Assembly (NCBI RefSeq): GCF_000196515.1
Contig: NC_014248.1
Coordinates: 2,093,501 to 2,157,500, forward strand
DNA: 64,000 nucleotides
Direction of reading: 5' to 3'
Origin: 'Nostoc azollae' 0708
GTDB taxonomy: Bacteria > Cyanobacteriota > Cyanobacteriia > Cyanobacteriales > Nostocaceae
Below, piece by piece: positions 21,074-30,725 of the stretch. Position 1 is the first letter of the stretch; each line of letters opens with the position of its first letter. Made by a program: the position numbers and the translations under genes. The notes beneath the pieces are model-generated. The model had not been told where the DNA came from and searched no databases. It saw nothing but the letters and a program-made list of their open reading frames with translations.

Positions 21074-21106
21074 CCCGTTATAGTAATCCTGTAGCGGGTT
21101 TTTTTT
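21074..21106 (+). terminator. Rho-independent terminator of the DUF4912 gene
   Basis: CCCGTTA pairs with TAGCGGG across a 10-nt loop, followed by eight T. It starts 57 nt after the stop. Confidence 0.85.
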
Positions 21107-21130
21107 AATTATAACCGCAGATAAACACAG

Positions 21131-22057
21131 ATGAATACAGATAAATTACTTTTGAAATCTATTTTGATTATTACCACAGGTATATTATTAGGTTGTCAGG
21201 ATACGGTAGCTAATTCAGCTTCAAAACTATCTGCTAATTGTCCTGGTGATAATTCCCAGTTTAGTCTTGAATTTTTCAAGACTAATAATAAAGGTGAAAG
21301 ATACACCAAAGGTATCAATCATGTGATTATTTTTAATCCTAAATCACCAGCTTTAGATTTTAAGGTGAATGTGGGGTTAGCTCATAAAGTATATGCTAAA
21401 GATACTAGAGGAAATTTTCAGAGAGAATATATACCTAAACAGTTTAGTCAACTGATTACAGATGAAAACTCTAAGTTAAATGGGAAATCAGCAATTGCGG
21501 CTATTAATGCTGACTATATAGATACTCTAAATAAACCCCAAGGGTTAAATATTTCTCGTGGGATTGAGTATTCCGGTGCATTTAAAAATCAACGTTCTTC
21601 TTTTGGGATATCTGGAGGCAACCCAAGGGAACGGATAGCTACTATTGACACTGGCAGACGAGGAGCAAATTTTCTGAATTACAATTTAGTAGGAGGTAAT
21701 GGCAGATTTTATCGTCAGGGTAAGTTTAAAGATATTTGTCAAGCTTTGGGTGAATTTGCTTGTAGTGGTGCAACTAATCGTTCTATGGTAGCAGTTACAA
21801 GTAAGGGATATGTTATTTTGTTGGTGAATGATCTGAAAGCTAGTTCTAGTATTCAAACTTCTGCAATTAATAAAGAGTTACTACCAAGTGAGTTTGATGA
21901 TGTGTTGTCAGGAATTGCTAGAAATAATTGTTTAGGACCCATTCAAGAAGGAATGTTATTTGATGGGGGAATGTCTCCGGGTTTATATTTCAACAAGAGA
22001 ATCTATCTGGAAAATTTTGGTCCAATTGGTTCGGTATTGTTGATTTATAAAAGGTGA
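21131..22057 (+). CDS. Phosphodiester-glycosidase (NAGPA)-like lipoprotein
   Basis: A 308-residue protein. The N-terminus KLLLKSILIITTGILLGC is a lipoprotein signal with an LLGC lipobox, so the protein is probably attached to a membrane facing the periplasm. The body has AAINADYIDTLNKPQGLNIS, NRSMVAVTSKGYVILLVNDL and MLFDGGMSPGLYFN, the pattern of NAGPA-type phosphodiester glycosidase domains, where the final DGG is conserved. Known members cleave sugar phosphodiesters; the substrate here is unknown. The ATG lies in an ACAGATGAATACAGATAA repeat-like stretch and lacks a strong ribosome-binding site, so the exact start is less certain. Confidence 0.75.
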   Translation: MNTDKLLLKSILIITTGILLGCQDTVANSASKLSANCPGDNSQFSLEFFKTNNKGERYTKGINHVIIFNPKSPALDFKVNVGLAHKVYAKDTRGNFQREYIPKQFSQLITDENSKLNGKSAIAAINADYIDTLNKPQGLNISRGIEYSGAFKNQRSSFGISGGNPRERIATIDTGRRGANFLNYNLVGGNGRFYRQGKFKDICQALGEFACSGATNRSMVAVTSKGYVILLVNDLKASSSIQTSAINKELLPSEFDDVLSGIARNNCLGPIQEGMLFDGGMSPGLYFNKRIYLENFGPIGSVLLIYKR

Positions 22058-22179
22058 ATGTGTTTCTCCTGGACAGCAGGAATTCAAGATTCAAAATCTT
22101 GCCAGGTAGAGAAGATGCGAAAATAAGGCTTGATGACATCAAAACCTGTTGATGTTTTGAGATTTCAAATGATTCTGAA

Positions 22180-23560
22180 AACTTGTTAGCGGGACGCAAA
22201 CAAAAATCAAGTCCAAATGTAGCCCAAACTGGCTCTATCAGAAGGAAACAGGTCTGGATTCCAGTTGACCCAATCAATAAATAGAAAAGATATGGCTGTT
22301 CTCAACGCTTCTAAAGCTGCAGTAAGAGTATTCAAAGGTTTCTTAGACCACCTTGGTCTTAATCCTCCAGTCCACTGATGGCAAAGAATAAAAGTGTAGG
22401 CATAGAAAACCAAAGTAAAATGGCGCAGTCAACTGCTTTTATCTCGAACTTGATATTCTTTGAGTCCTAACCATCCCTTGGCTTCCCTGTAAACAACTTC
22501 TACCCAATTTCTTTGAGAATATGTATCAAATGTCCATTGGGGTGTGACAATTGATCAAGAAACATTGGTTATAAAGTAGTCAATATCAGTGGCTTGAGAG
22601 AAAGTAGAAGCCTTGATGACGATAGCAATATTGCCCTTTCCAGTTAAGGCTGATATTTCTACTTCTTGAGTTACTACCCATAATGTTTTGGTTTTATCTA
22701 ACTCCAGTTGAATTTCTGTAAAAGCCTCTTGGGGTAAACTTTATGCTAATTCATCTAACCTAATTATTTGTGGACTATCCTCTTGGTCACTCACTAGCAA
22801 GGACTTTGGGATTTTTAGCTAATCCTCCTCAATACTTTCAATGCCGATTTTCTATCTTTAATAAGGAAGACCTATTGTGGCCATATCCAGGATCTATAAT
22901 TACTATTCCTGGTTGATAACCACGGCTTAAGGTCAGATCTATTAATTTAATTCCTAACTCAGGTTTCTTCTTTCTTCTCAAATAGAGGGTCTTGTTTCCC
23001 TTTGGGTAAAGAATCACCGTGGTGATATAACTCTATATCTAATGGTAAGCTTTTACTGCCATCATTCATATAGATGTGTTGTTACTACTACTATTCCAGT
23101 ATTCCCAATTTCCCCAATATATTGTCTTCCTACTCCATCCCTAAAATCCCCCCTTTTTCTATGGTCATAATCATGAATTATTAAGCTAAATCCTCTGGTA
23201 ATTCTCCTCTGACTATACTTGTTCATAATCTCTAATCGATGCTCATTGACTTGGGAACTGGACCAAGGTGCTTCAGTTAAAACGTGGTGTAATCGGTGGT
23301 AGGTCACCCCTAGGGCATTCTCTGCCATTTAAAATAGGTTTTTTCTCTCACTTTCACCTAATCATCCCCCTAAATAATGTCTAAACTCTCTTTTTTCCCC
23401 TTGATGAGTAAATACATTATCAAATCACACCATCTTTCAAACCATGGTGCCATTGCTGCGGCAGTGGTTTCTTTCATCAGCTTCTTTTAACTTGAAAGCT
23501 ACACCGAAGTTGCATTATACTCCTTTTTACTCTTAACTTTTGTTTAAGTCCCGTTAAGTT
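22180..23560 (-). mobile_element. IS701-type element, decayed
   Basis: Approximate ends: ACTTGTTAGCGGGACGCAAA at 22181, and the reverse complement near 23560 reads AACTTAACGGGACTTAAACA. These are imperfect inverted repeats. One transposase pseudogene lies on the minus strand. The right end is about 50 bp from the rsmH start codon. Confidence 0.65.
22207..23489 (-). pseudogene. IS701-type DDE transposase, broken
   Basis: Minus-strand pieces in order: AAAMAPWFERWC (about 23460), MAENALGVTYHRLHHVLTEA with RGFSLIIHDYDHRKRGDFRD and GVGRQYIGEIGNTGIVVVTT (23328-23062), LTLSRGYQPGIVIIDPGYG (about 22920), ISALTGKGNIAIVIKASTF (about 22640), QRNWVEVVYREAKGWLGLKE (about 22480) and a tail ending RASLGYIWT (22207). 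The catalytic Asp region is altered (HDYDHRK where DDSGHRK is usual). Several stops and frame changes separate the parts. Family from recalled similarity. Confidence 0.8.
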
Positions 23561-23611
23561 AACCTCACAAAAAAACTCTTTCAGCAAACCCTAATTACCA
23601 ATAAATTCATA

Positions 23612-24517
23612 ATGCAATCAGATTTACAAACTTCACTACATTTAAATGAAATTGCTTTTTCTCATGTTCCTGTTCTCAGTCAACAGGTTATTGGAGGTTT
23701 AGTGGTAAGTCCCCGTGGGAATTATTTAGATTTAACTGTTGGTGGTGGTGGCCACAGTCGTTTAATACTAGAAACTGCTGAAGATGTGAAAGTCACAGCA
23801 GTTGACCAAGATGAGGATGCTTTAAAAGCTGCGAAAGCTAATTTAGCTGAGTTTGGTGATAGGGTAAATTTTATCCATAGCAATTTTGCTAATTACGATT
23901 TTCCCCCCAATACATATCATGGCATTTTAGCAGATTTGGGTGTAAGTTCCTATCATTTGGATAACCCAGAAAGAGGTTTTAGTTTTAGAAATACTGCAAA
24001 TTTAGATATGCGTATGAACCAGCAACAATTTTTAACGGCTGGTGATATTATTAATAACTGGGATGAAGGAGAATTGGCGGATATTTTCTTTAAATATGGT
24101 GAAGAGAGACTGTCACGTCGTATTGCTAGACGAATTGTAGAAAAACGTCCATTTCACACTACTACAGAATTAGCCAATGTGATCGCCTATTCTGTTCCTC
24201 CTAAATACCGTTATGGGAGACTTCACCCCGCTACCCGTGTTTTCCAAGCTTTACGAATCGTGGTCAATGATGAGTTGAAAGTTTTAGAAACTTTGATAGA
24301 TAAAGCACCTCATTCGTTAGTGCCTGGTGGCAGAATTGCTATTATCAGCTTTCACAGTTTAGAAGATAGGCTGGTCAAACACGGTTTAAGAAATTTATCT
24401 CTGTTGCAGGTATTGACAAAAAAGCCAATTCTCGGTACAGAGTCCGAAATTACTGAAAATCTACGATCGCGCTCTGCTAAATTGAGAATAGCAGAAAAGA
24501 AAAATCCTGATGAGTAA
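23612..24517 (+). CDS. rsmH: 16S rRNA (cytosine1402-N4)-methyltransferase
   Basis: A 301-residue protein of normal family length. [20 protein letters not shown] precedes the SAM-binding [15 protein letters not shown] motif. The signatures [20 protein letters not shown] and [18 protein letters not shown], and the closing [15 protein letters not shown] with [14 protein letters not shown], are diagnostic of RsmH (MraW). It methylates N4 of C1402 in the ribosomal P site. Here it is not linked to the cell-wall (mra) genes. An IS701 remnant ends about 50 bp upstream, so its original promoter may be displaced. The coding region itself looks intact. Confidence 0.95.
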   Translation: MQSDLQTSLHLNEIAFSHVPVLSQQVIGGLVVSPRGNYLDLTVGGGGHSRLILETAEDVKVTAVDQDEDALKAAKANLAEFGDRVNFIHSNFANYDFPPNTYHGILADLGVSSYHLDNPERGFSFRNTANLDMRMNQQQFLTAGDIINNWDEGELADIFFKYGEERLSRRIARRIVEKRPFHTTTELANVIAYSVPPKYRYGRLHPATRVFQALRIVVNDELKVLETLIDKAPHSLVPGGRIAIISFHSLEDRLVKHGLRNLSLLQVLTKKPILGTESEITENLRSRSAKLRIAEKKNPDE

Positions 24518-24610
24518 TTTTGTCAGCATTGAGCTATCAGCATCTCACAGCTAACTCGTACAATAGAAGATAGATTGTTGACAATTGTATAGTTAGGGAT
24601 TATAGCTGTT

Positions 24611-25630
24611 ATGGTTGCCGCCGTTTTAATTGAAAACCTACAAAAACGCTACGGTACTGTGGAAGCCGTCAAGAACGTTTCCTTTCAGGTACAGCCGGGG
24701 GAAATCTTTGGTTTACTCGGTCCTAACGGTGCTGGGAAAACCACTACTCTGAGGGCTTTGTGTACCTTGACTATTCCCGATGCTGGGAAAATTGAAGTTT
24801 CGGGGATTTCGGTTTTAGATCATCCTAAATTAGCACGGCAAAAATTGGGTTATGTAGCCCAGGAAGTGGCTTTGGATAAAATGCTCACAGGTAAGGAATT
24901 GTTAGAGTTGCAAGCAGCACTTTATCATCTTCCGGGTGGAGTGATCAAACAGCGAATTAACACGATATTGGACTTACTTGGTTTACAAGAATACGCAGAT
25001 AAAAAAACAGGAACTTATTCCGGCGGTTTACGTAAACGTCTAGATTTAGCTGCGGGTTTACTTCATTCTCCAGATATGTTGGTATTAGATGAACCAACGG
25101 TAGGATTGGATATTGAAAGCCGATTTGTAGTTTGGGACTTCTTGCGAAAATTACGTGCTGCCGGTACTACAGTTGTCATTACCAGCCATTATTTGGAAGA
25201 AATTGATGCTTTAGCTGATAGAGTGGCAATTATAGATCGAGGAACAGTAATTGCTACGGGTACACCTTCCCAATTGAAAGATCAAGTAGGAGGGGATCGC
25301 ATTACTTTACGTATTCGGGAATTTTCACCAAGCGATGAAGCCGACAAAGCCAAAAACCTACTTCAAGAGCTACCTTTTGTGCAGGAAATTATTATTAATA
25401 ATGCTCAAGGTAATTCTTTAAATTTAGTTATCAAACCTCAAAATGATGCATTAATTATAATTCAACGGGCCTTAAATAATGCAGGTTTACCTATTTTTGG
25501 TATCGCCCAGTCTCGTCCTAGTTTAGATGATGTTTATCTTGCAGCTACAGGAAGGACTTTATTAGATGCAGAATTAGCTGGTGTGGCAAATCGTGAGCCC
25601 AAAGCCGAGAAAAAGCAAAATATGAGATAG
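24611..25630 (+). CDS. ABC transporter ATP-binding protein (DrrA-like)
   Basis: A 339-residue protein. Walker A GLLGPNGAGKTTTLRALCTL (about residues 34-53), ABC signature YSGGLRKRLDLA (about 136-147), Walker B MLVLDEPT (about 156-163) and switch His in VVITSHYLEEID. The roughly 100-residue C-terminal extension ending RPSLDDVYLAATGRTL is typical of ABC-2 exporter ATPases of the DrrA/NatA type. Its membrane partner is not adjacent: an intergenic hairpin and a convergent gene follow. It would energise export of an unknown substrate from the cytoplasm. It starts 94 bp after rsmH. Confidence 0.88.
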   Translation: MVAAVLIENLQKRYGTVEAVKNVSFQVQPGEIFGLLGPNGAGKTTTLRALCTLTIPDAGKIEVSGISVLDHPKLARQKLGYVAQEVALDKMLTGKELLELQAALYHLPGGVIKQRINTILDLLGLQEYADKKTGTYSGGLRKRLDLAAGLLHSPDMLVLDEPTVGLDIESRFVVWDFLRKLRAAGTTVVITSHYLEEIDALADRVAIIDRGTVIATGTPSQLKDQVGGDRITLRIREFSPSDEADKAKNLLQELPFVQEIIINNAQGNSLNLVIKPQNDALIIIQRALNNAGLPIFGIAQSRPSLDDVYLAATGRTLLDAELAGVANREPKAEKKQNMR

Positions 25631-25643
25631 GAGTCACGAGTCA

Positions 25644-25678
25644 GGAGTCGGGAGTCGGGACTCCCGACTCCCGACTCC
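25644..25678. repeat. Perfect 17-bp hairpin made of STRR heptamers
   Basis: GGAGTCGGGAGTCGGGA (25644-25660) is followed, after one base, by its exact reverse complement (25662-25678). It is built from GGAGTCG/CGACTCC units and preceded by GAGTCACGAGTCA. It lies 14 nt after the ABC gene stop and could act as an RNA stem there, though no T-run follows. Confidence 0.85.
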
Positions 25679-25759
25679 AGAAGAAAAAGATATTTGCCCT
25701 ATCCCTCCCCAGCCACCCCTGCTTCCTCAGTTTCGCCAGCCACCCCTGCACTCCTGCGT

Positions 25760-26167
25760 CTAATCAGAATAGTCGCCATCTCTACGTCCTAGTTGATAAA
25801 TACCTGCACCCATACAGGCAAGCATACCCGTGCTGATTCCCCAGCTATCACTTAAACTGATTTTTATCACCCAGTTAAATAAAATACCAGCTATGATAAA
25901 AGGCACAATGCTAAAAAGTGACGCGTAAAAGGCGTTTTGTGATTCTCTGGCTTTGCGTGTTTTTTCAAACTCTGTTTGACTAGTATACAGCGATCGCTCG
26001 GCAAAATTAAACCACCGATTTAGTTGTTCTGTCACCCATTCACCGACTGGAGAGAAAGCAAGATATAGTGCCAAAGACCACAAACACGAGCCTGCTATCA
26101 GGATTTTATCCAACTCAAATCGAAAGGGCAATATCTCCTGCATGGTATCCTGGTAATTTGGCAACAT
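25760..26167 (-). CDS. Membrane protein of unknown function
   Basis: A 135-residue protein with an N-terminal hydrophobic segment (LIAGSCLWSLALYLAFSPVG, about residues 23-42), a charged stretch with TEFEKTRKARESQNAFYAS, and two more spans (FSIVPFIIAGILFNWVIKI and GISTGMLACMGAGIYQLGRR). I do not recognise a family. It lies alone, convergent with the ABC ATPase gene; with three predicted spans it is unlikely to be the transporter's whole permease. The frame is clean and uses normal codons; the ATG at 26167 lacks a strong ribosome-binding site. Confidence 0.65.
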   Translation of the reverse strand: MLPNYQDTMQEILPFRFELDKILIAGSCLWSLALYLAFSPVGEWVTEQLNRWFNFAERSLYTSQTEFEKTRKARESQNAFYASLFSIVPFIIAGILFNWVIKISLSDSWGISTGMLACMGAGIYQLGRRDGDYSD

Positions 26168-26347
26168 TTAATCTTACCTTTATTTTGGTGATAAATAGTG
26201 CTATTAGGATACATTAGCTCAAGATTCTCAGGATTTGCTTCAAAATATCAGATGTTATTATTAATAAATAGACCGTAGGATTGACTTATTTTCAGTCTTT
26301 GTTGGAAATAAACTTACAAGCCAAATTCAGGTTTTCCAATTAACATC

Positions 26348-27937
26348 ATGAATGTATTACTTATATATCCGTTGTTTCCAAAAAGTTTTTGGTCTTTTGA
26401 AAAAACACTAGCTTTGCTAGACAGGAAAGCGATGTTACCACCATTGGGCTTGGTGACAGTAGCCGCAATTTTACCCCAACAATGGAATTTTAAGCTAGTA
26501 GACAGGAATATTCGCCAAATTACCGAAGCAGAATGGGCTTGGGCTGATTTGGTGATTTTATCAGCGATGATTGTCCAAAAAGAGGATTTACTCGCACAGA
26601 TTCAGGAAGCAAAGCGTCGTGGTAAGCTTGTGGCTGTGGGTGGACCATACCCGACAGCATTACCTAACGAAGTCACAGATGTGGGAGCAGATTATTTGAT
26701 TTTGGATGAAGGGGAAATTACGCTACCTTTATTTATAGATGCGATCGGACGCGGTGAATCTTCAGGAATCTTTCGTTCTGGTGGTGAAAAACCAGATGTG
26801 ACAAACACTCCCATTCCTCGTTTTGACCTACTGGAATTTGATGCCTATGCGGAAATGTCAGTGCAATTTTCCCGTGGCTGTCCCTTCCAGTGTGAGTTCT
26901 GCGACATTATCGTCCTCTACGGTCGCAAACCCCGCACCAAAACACCAGCCCAACTCCTCGCAGAACTTGATTATCTCTATGAATTAGGTTGGCGACGCAG
27001 TATTTTTATGGTGGATGATAACTTCATCGGCAATAAGCGTAACGTTAAATTATTCTTGAAAGAACTACAACCTTGGATGGTTGCACATCATTATCCCTTC
27101 TCCTTTGCCACAGAGGCTTCCGTTGACTTAGCCCAAGATCAAGAATTGATGGATGCAATGGTAAGGTGTAATTTCGGGGCTGTGTTCTTGGGAATTGAAA
27201 CCCCCGACGAAGAAAGCCTTACTTTTACTCAAAAATTCCAAAATACTCGAGATTCCCTCACCGAAGGAGTAAATAAAATTACACGCTCAGGGTTACGAGT
27301 CATGGCAGGTTTTATTATTGGCTTTGATGGCGAAAAGTCGGGTGCTGGGGCGAGAATTGTTAAATTTGTGGAACAGACAGCCATTCCCACCGCTTTATTT
27401 AGTATGCTCCAGGCCCTGCCTGATACAGCATTGTGGCATAGATTAGAAAAGGAAAACCGACTCCGCAATAAATCTGCTAATATTAATCAAACCACATTGA
27501 TGAATTTTTTTCCTACAAGACCTTTAGCAGAAATAGCCAGCGAATATGTAGAAGCGTTTTGGGAACTATACGAACCATCAAGATTTTTAGATCGTGCTTA
27601 TCGGCACTACCGCATTTTGGGTCAAGCAACCTATCCCAAAAAGGGCAAAGGTGCTAAAAAACCATTGAATTGGAAGGTACTGCGGGCATTGTTGACTATT
27701 TGCTGGCAACAAGGTGTGTTCCGTAATACTCGTTGGCAATTCTGGCGCAATCTCTGGAGTATGTACAAGCATAATCCTGGTGGTATCAGTAGTTATTTAG
27801 CCGTTTGCGCTCAAATTGAGCATTTCTTGGAATATCGTCAGATTGTGCGGGATCAAATTGAGGTTCAAATGGCTGAGTTTTTGGCAGCAGAAGCTCAAGT
27901 TAAGCTTGAGGAAGAAAAAGCTCAAGTTTTAGTTTAG
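26348..27937 (+). CDS. B12-binding radical SAM enzyme
   Basis: A 529-residue protein. The N-terminal cobalamin-binding-like region (residues 1-140) has PPLGLVTVAAILPQQWNFKL, VVL-type strands and GADYLILDEGE. The radical SAM cluster motif is CPFQCEFC (Cys178, Cys182, Cys185) in SVQFSRGCPFQCEFCDIIVL. FLGIETPDEESL and MAGFIIGFDGEKSGAG complete the barrel. The C-terminal 150 residues match a DUF4070-type extension, ending in a charged helix. Enzymes of this class include methyltransferases such as the hopanoid C-2 methylase HpnP, to which this is similar in length and layout; I cannot tell whether this is HpnP itself. It has no operon partners. Confidence 0.82.
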   Translation: MNVLLIYPLFPKSFWSFEKTLALLDRKAMLPPLGLVTVAAILPQQWNFKLVDRNIRQITEAEWAWADLVILSAMIVQKEDLLAQIQEAKRRGKLVAVGGPYPTALPNEVTDVGADYLILDEGEITLPLFIDAIGRGESSGIFRSGGEKPDVTNTPIPRFDLLEFDAYAEMSVQFSRGCPFQCEFCDIIVLYGRKPRTKTPAQLLAELDYLYELGWRRSIFMVDDNFIGNKRNVKLFLKELQPWMVAHHYPFSFATEASVDLAQDQELMDAMVRCNFGAVFLGIETPDEESLTFTQKFQNTRDSLTEGVNKITRSGLRVMAGFIIGFDGEKSGAGARIVKFVEQTAIPTALFSMLQALPDTALWHRLEKENRLRNKSANINQTTLMNFFPTRPLAEIASEYVEAFWELYEPSRFLDRAYRHYRILGQATYPKKGKGAKKPLNWKVLRALLTICWQQGVFRNTRWQFWRNLWSMYKHNPGGISSYLAVCAQIEHFLEYRQIVRDQIEVQMAEFLAAEAQVKLEEEKAQVLV

Positions 27938-28278
27938 AGGCTAGTACAGTACGGCGTAAATAAACCAACCATTCTAAATGTCTGAAAAGCTCACGCCGTA
28001 TTCATTTTGAATTGTGTTCGCGTAGGGTCTCCGAAGGAGATATTTTGTTAGGGTAGCTCTTCTGAAAGAAGCATTTTGAATTCACAGCGGTACTAGGACT
28101 TACGCAAAAACTCTCCCAAACTCCTACTTCTCTGTTTCCTCTGCGGTTACTTATTCCGTGACTCGTGCGTAAGTCTTAATCTTTCCTATTGATAGGATAT
28201 CTATAACTAATACTTTAAATCATTCCTAATGACCACTAAGATGAAAATAGCTTTACACTTCTTAACTTTTAGGGAAAT
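27938..28278. other. Intergenic region with repeats and a small mobile element
   Basis: 340 bp. TACGGCGTA (about 27950) and TCACGCCGTA (about 27990) form an inverted pair. TTCGCGTAGGGTCTCCGAAG near 28018 is a common cyanobacterial repeat with a TCTCC-GAAGGAGA hairpin. The short element at 28094-28178 is listed separately. The ubiD promoter is presumably at 28180-28260. Confidence 0.55.
28094..28178. mobile_element. 85-bp miniature element with host-IS-type ends
   Basis: Starts TAGGACTTACGCAAAA and ends TGCGTAAGTCTTA, imperfect inverted repeats that match the ends of the insertion sequence at 2198-6710 (TAGGACTTACGCA). It has no coding capacity. It is probably a non-autonomous derivative (MITE-like) or a deletion relic of that IS family. 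Confidence 0.6.
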
Positions 28279-29787
28279 ATGGCGCGAGATTTACGGGGAT
28301 TTATCAAAATCCTAGAACAAAGAGGACAATTAAAGCGAATTTCAGCTTTAGTTGACCCAAATATGGAAATTGCCGAAATTTCCAACCGGATGCTACAAAA
28401 AGGTGGGACAGGATTAATCTTTGAAAATGTCAAAGGTGCATCTTTCCCCGTTGCTGTCAATTTAATGGGGACACTGGAAAGGATATGCTGGGCGATGAAC
28501 ATGGAAAAACCAGAGGAATTGGAAACCTTGGGAAAGAAACTGAGTATGCTTCAGCAACCCAAACCACCTAAAAAGATTTCCCAAGCGATAGACTTTGGGA
28601 AAGTGCTGTTTGATGTAGTGAAAGCGAAACCAGGAAGGGATTTTTTTCCTGCTTGTCAACAGGTGGTAGTGGAAGGGGATAATGTAGATTTAAATAAGTT
28701 GCCGTTGATACGTCCTTATCAGAGAGATGCCGGAAAAATTATTACGCTAGGATTGGTAATTACCAAGGATTATGACACAGGAACGCCCAATGTTGGTGTA
28801 TATCGGCTACAACTGCAATCTAAGAACACCATGACAGTACACTGGTTATCAGTGCGGGGTGGTGCGAGACATTTACGCAAAGCAGCGGAATTTGGTAAAA
28901 AATTAGAAATTGCGATCGCACTTGGTGTTGATCCTTTAATTATTATGGCAGCAGCCACACCCATTCCTCTAGACTTATCAGAATGGTTATTTGCAGGGCT
29001 TTATGGTGGTTCAGGGGTACAATTAGCCAAGTGTAAAACAGTAGATTTAGAAGTTCCCGCAGATTCAGAATTTGTCTTAGAAGGAACAATTACACCAGGG
29101 GAAGTTTTACCCGATGGACCCTTTGGCGATCACATGGGATATTATGGTGGCGTGGAAGATTCGCCATTGGTACGCTTCCAGTGTATGACTCACCGCAAAG
29201 ATCCAATTTATCTGACTACATTTAGCGGTCGTCCACCCAAAGAAGAAGCTATGATGGCGATTGCACTCAACCGCATCTATACCCCTATATTACGGCAACA
29301 AGTATCAGAAATAGTCGATTTCTTCCTACCCATGGAAGCATTAAGTTACAAAGCTGCGATTATTTCTATAGATAAAGCTTACCCTGGACAAGCAAGAAGA
29401 GCAGCCTTAGCTTTTTGGAGTGCATTACCCCAATTCACATACACTAAATTTGTGATTGTTGTTGATAAACATATCAACATTCGTGATCCACGTCAGGTTG
29501 TCTGGGCAATTAGTTCTAAAGTAGACCCTTCACGGGATGTATTCATATTACCAAAGACACCCTTTGACACCTTAGACTTTGCTAGTGAAAAACTCGGGTT
29601 AGGGGGCAGAATGGGCATAGATGCAACTACCAAAATTCCCCCAGAAACTGAACATGAATGGGGTGAACCATTAGAATCAGATCCTGATATTGCTGCAATG
29701 GTAGAAAGACGCTGGGCAGAATATGGTTTAGCAGATTTAAAACTAGGAGAAGTAGACCCCAATTTGTTTGGTTATGATATGAAGTAA
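28279..29787 (+). CDS. ubiD: UbiD-family (de)carboxylase
   Basis: A 502-residue protein of normal length. MARDLRGFIKILEQRGQLKR opens the family. The central region has NVGVYRLQLQSKNTMTVHW and GDHMGYYGGVEDSPLVRFQC, typical of prenylated-FMN-dependent UbiD enzymes, where an E-x-D-x-R-type acid cluster around the cofactor catalyses decarboxylation. In cyanobacteria the homologue is thought to decarboxylate the prenylated 4-hydroxybenzoate intermediate in plastoquinone synthesis. The flavin prenyltransferase (UbiX) is not in the window. A short hairpin follows at 29800. The reading frame is intact although the next gene downstream is broken. Confidence 0.9.
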   Translation: MARDLRGFIKILEQRGQLKRISALVDPNMEIAEISNRMLQKGGTGLIFENVKGASFPVAVNLMGTLERICWAMNMEKPEELETLGKKLSMLQQPKPPKKISQAIDFGKVLFDVVKAKPGRDFFPACQQVVVEGDNVDLNKLPLIRPYQRDAGKIITLGLVITKDYDTGTPNVGVYRLQLQSKNTMTVHWLSVRGGARHLRKAAEFGKKLEIAIALGVDPLIIMAAATPIPLDLSEWLFAGLYGGSGVQLAKCKTVDLEVPADSEFVLEGTITPGEVLPDGPFGDHMGYYGGVEDSPLVRFQCMTHRKDPIYLTTFSGRPPKEEAMMAIALNRIYTPILRQQVSEIVDFFLPMEALSYKAAIISIDKAYPGQARRAALAFWSALPQFTYTKFVIVVDKHINIRDPRQVVWAISSKVDPSRDVFILPKTPFDTLDFASEKLGLGGRMGIDATTKIPPETEHEWGEPLESDPDIAAMVERRWAEYGLADLKLGEVDPNLFGYDMK

Positions 29788-29799
29788 TACACGTATTAC

Positions 29800-29821
29800 C
29801 ACTCCTCTCCTTGGGGGAGTG
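29800..29821 (+). terminator. Terminator-like hairpin after ubiD
   Basis: CACTCC (29800-29805) pairs with GGAGTG (29816-29821), followed by TTATTTT. It starts 12 nt after the ubiD stop and lies 6 nt from the convergent TauD reading frame, so it may serve both. Confidence 0.65.
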
Positions 29822-29826
29822 TTATT

Positions 29827-30711
29827 TTAAAATTGAAAACCTGGAGAACACAAACGAATATAAATCTCTCTTGTTTTATCCGTAAAAGCCCTTCTAACAT
29901 GCATAATTCTTGTATTATCAATCATTAGAATATCCCCTTGATTCCAGCAAATACTGGTACTAATTTTATCCGCAATTCCATTCAATTCTTCCATAAGTTC
30001 ATCAGTAATTTATGAATCATCATCAAATTTCAGAACATCAGGATTCAATTGCATTGATGGTAAAAGGCTATTAATAAAAACCTTATGATTTCCACATCTG
30101 CTAGGAATAACTACTGGACAAATATAATATTCCAATAAAATTGATTCATCTTCATATATGGTTAGATGCGTATCGTGACTTTTACACATCTCTTTTAGCT
30201 GATTAACATCATCAATTTTATATTTCGTCAGCCATTGCTCTTTATTCATTCTCACAGTAAAGTTAAGCTTGTTTCGGCTGAATAATTCTTTAGTTGAATT
30301 ACTGAGTTCTGCAAAGAAATACCTACCATCACACACCGTTGTTTCACCATGTTGTGAAGCGGGGTTAGCACAGAAAAACCACAACATCAGGAGAATATTC
30401 TTCTCATAGTACATTTCTCCATGTAACTTAATCTCTGTCTGGAAATCGTTAACACTTAAAATAGTCTGATCATTATCAATGACCCTTCTCTTGAAAGGAC
30501 CACCAGCATAATCTAAAAAATCAGTACTGAATAAATTGCTAAAATCTCTAAATATTTCCGTATCAGCATTAAATCCTCTAAACAATAAAACTCCATATTC
30601 TTTAAAGAGATTAATAATTTTTTCTCTGTCTCTTTCCAAAATACTCTTATCGTCTTGGTTGATGATTTGCTGTTCGATTATTTCCGAAATTGGCTGTGTG
30701 ATAATATTCAT
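29827..30711 (-). pseudogene. TauD/TfdA-type Fe(II)/2-oxoglutarate dioxygenase with internal stop
   Basis: A single frame of 294 codons is interrupted at codon 234 by TAA (30010-30012); before it FLNS-type residues end LKFDDDS, after it ITDELMEELNGIADKISTSI and DILMIDNTRIMHVRRAFTDK follow in the same frame to a stop at 29827. The first iron ligands are in KLHGEMYYEKN (H-x-E). The distal His and the 2-oxoglutarate Arg (RIMHVRR, then REIYIRL) lie after the stop, so the truncated 233-residue product should be inactive. An internally deleted IS ends 15 nt before the start codon, which probably cut off the promoter. The original substrate is unknown; the form resembles TauD/clavaminate-synthase-like enzymes. 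Confidence 0.78.
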
Positions 30712-30725
30712 GTTAAGAGGCTATT

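Noticed and set aside
26348-27937. Firm naming of the radical SAM enzyme as hpnP
   Set aside because: Layout and length fit, but related B12-radical SAM families share them; no hopanoid gene is adjacent.
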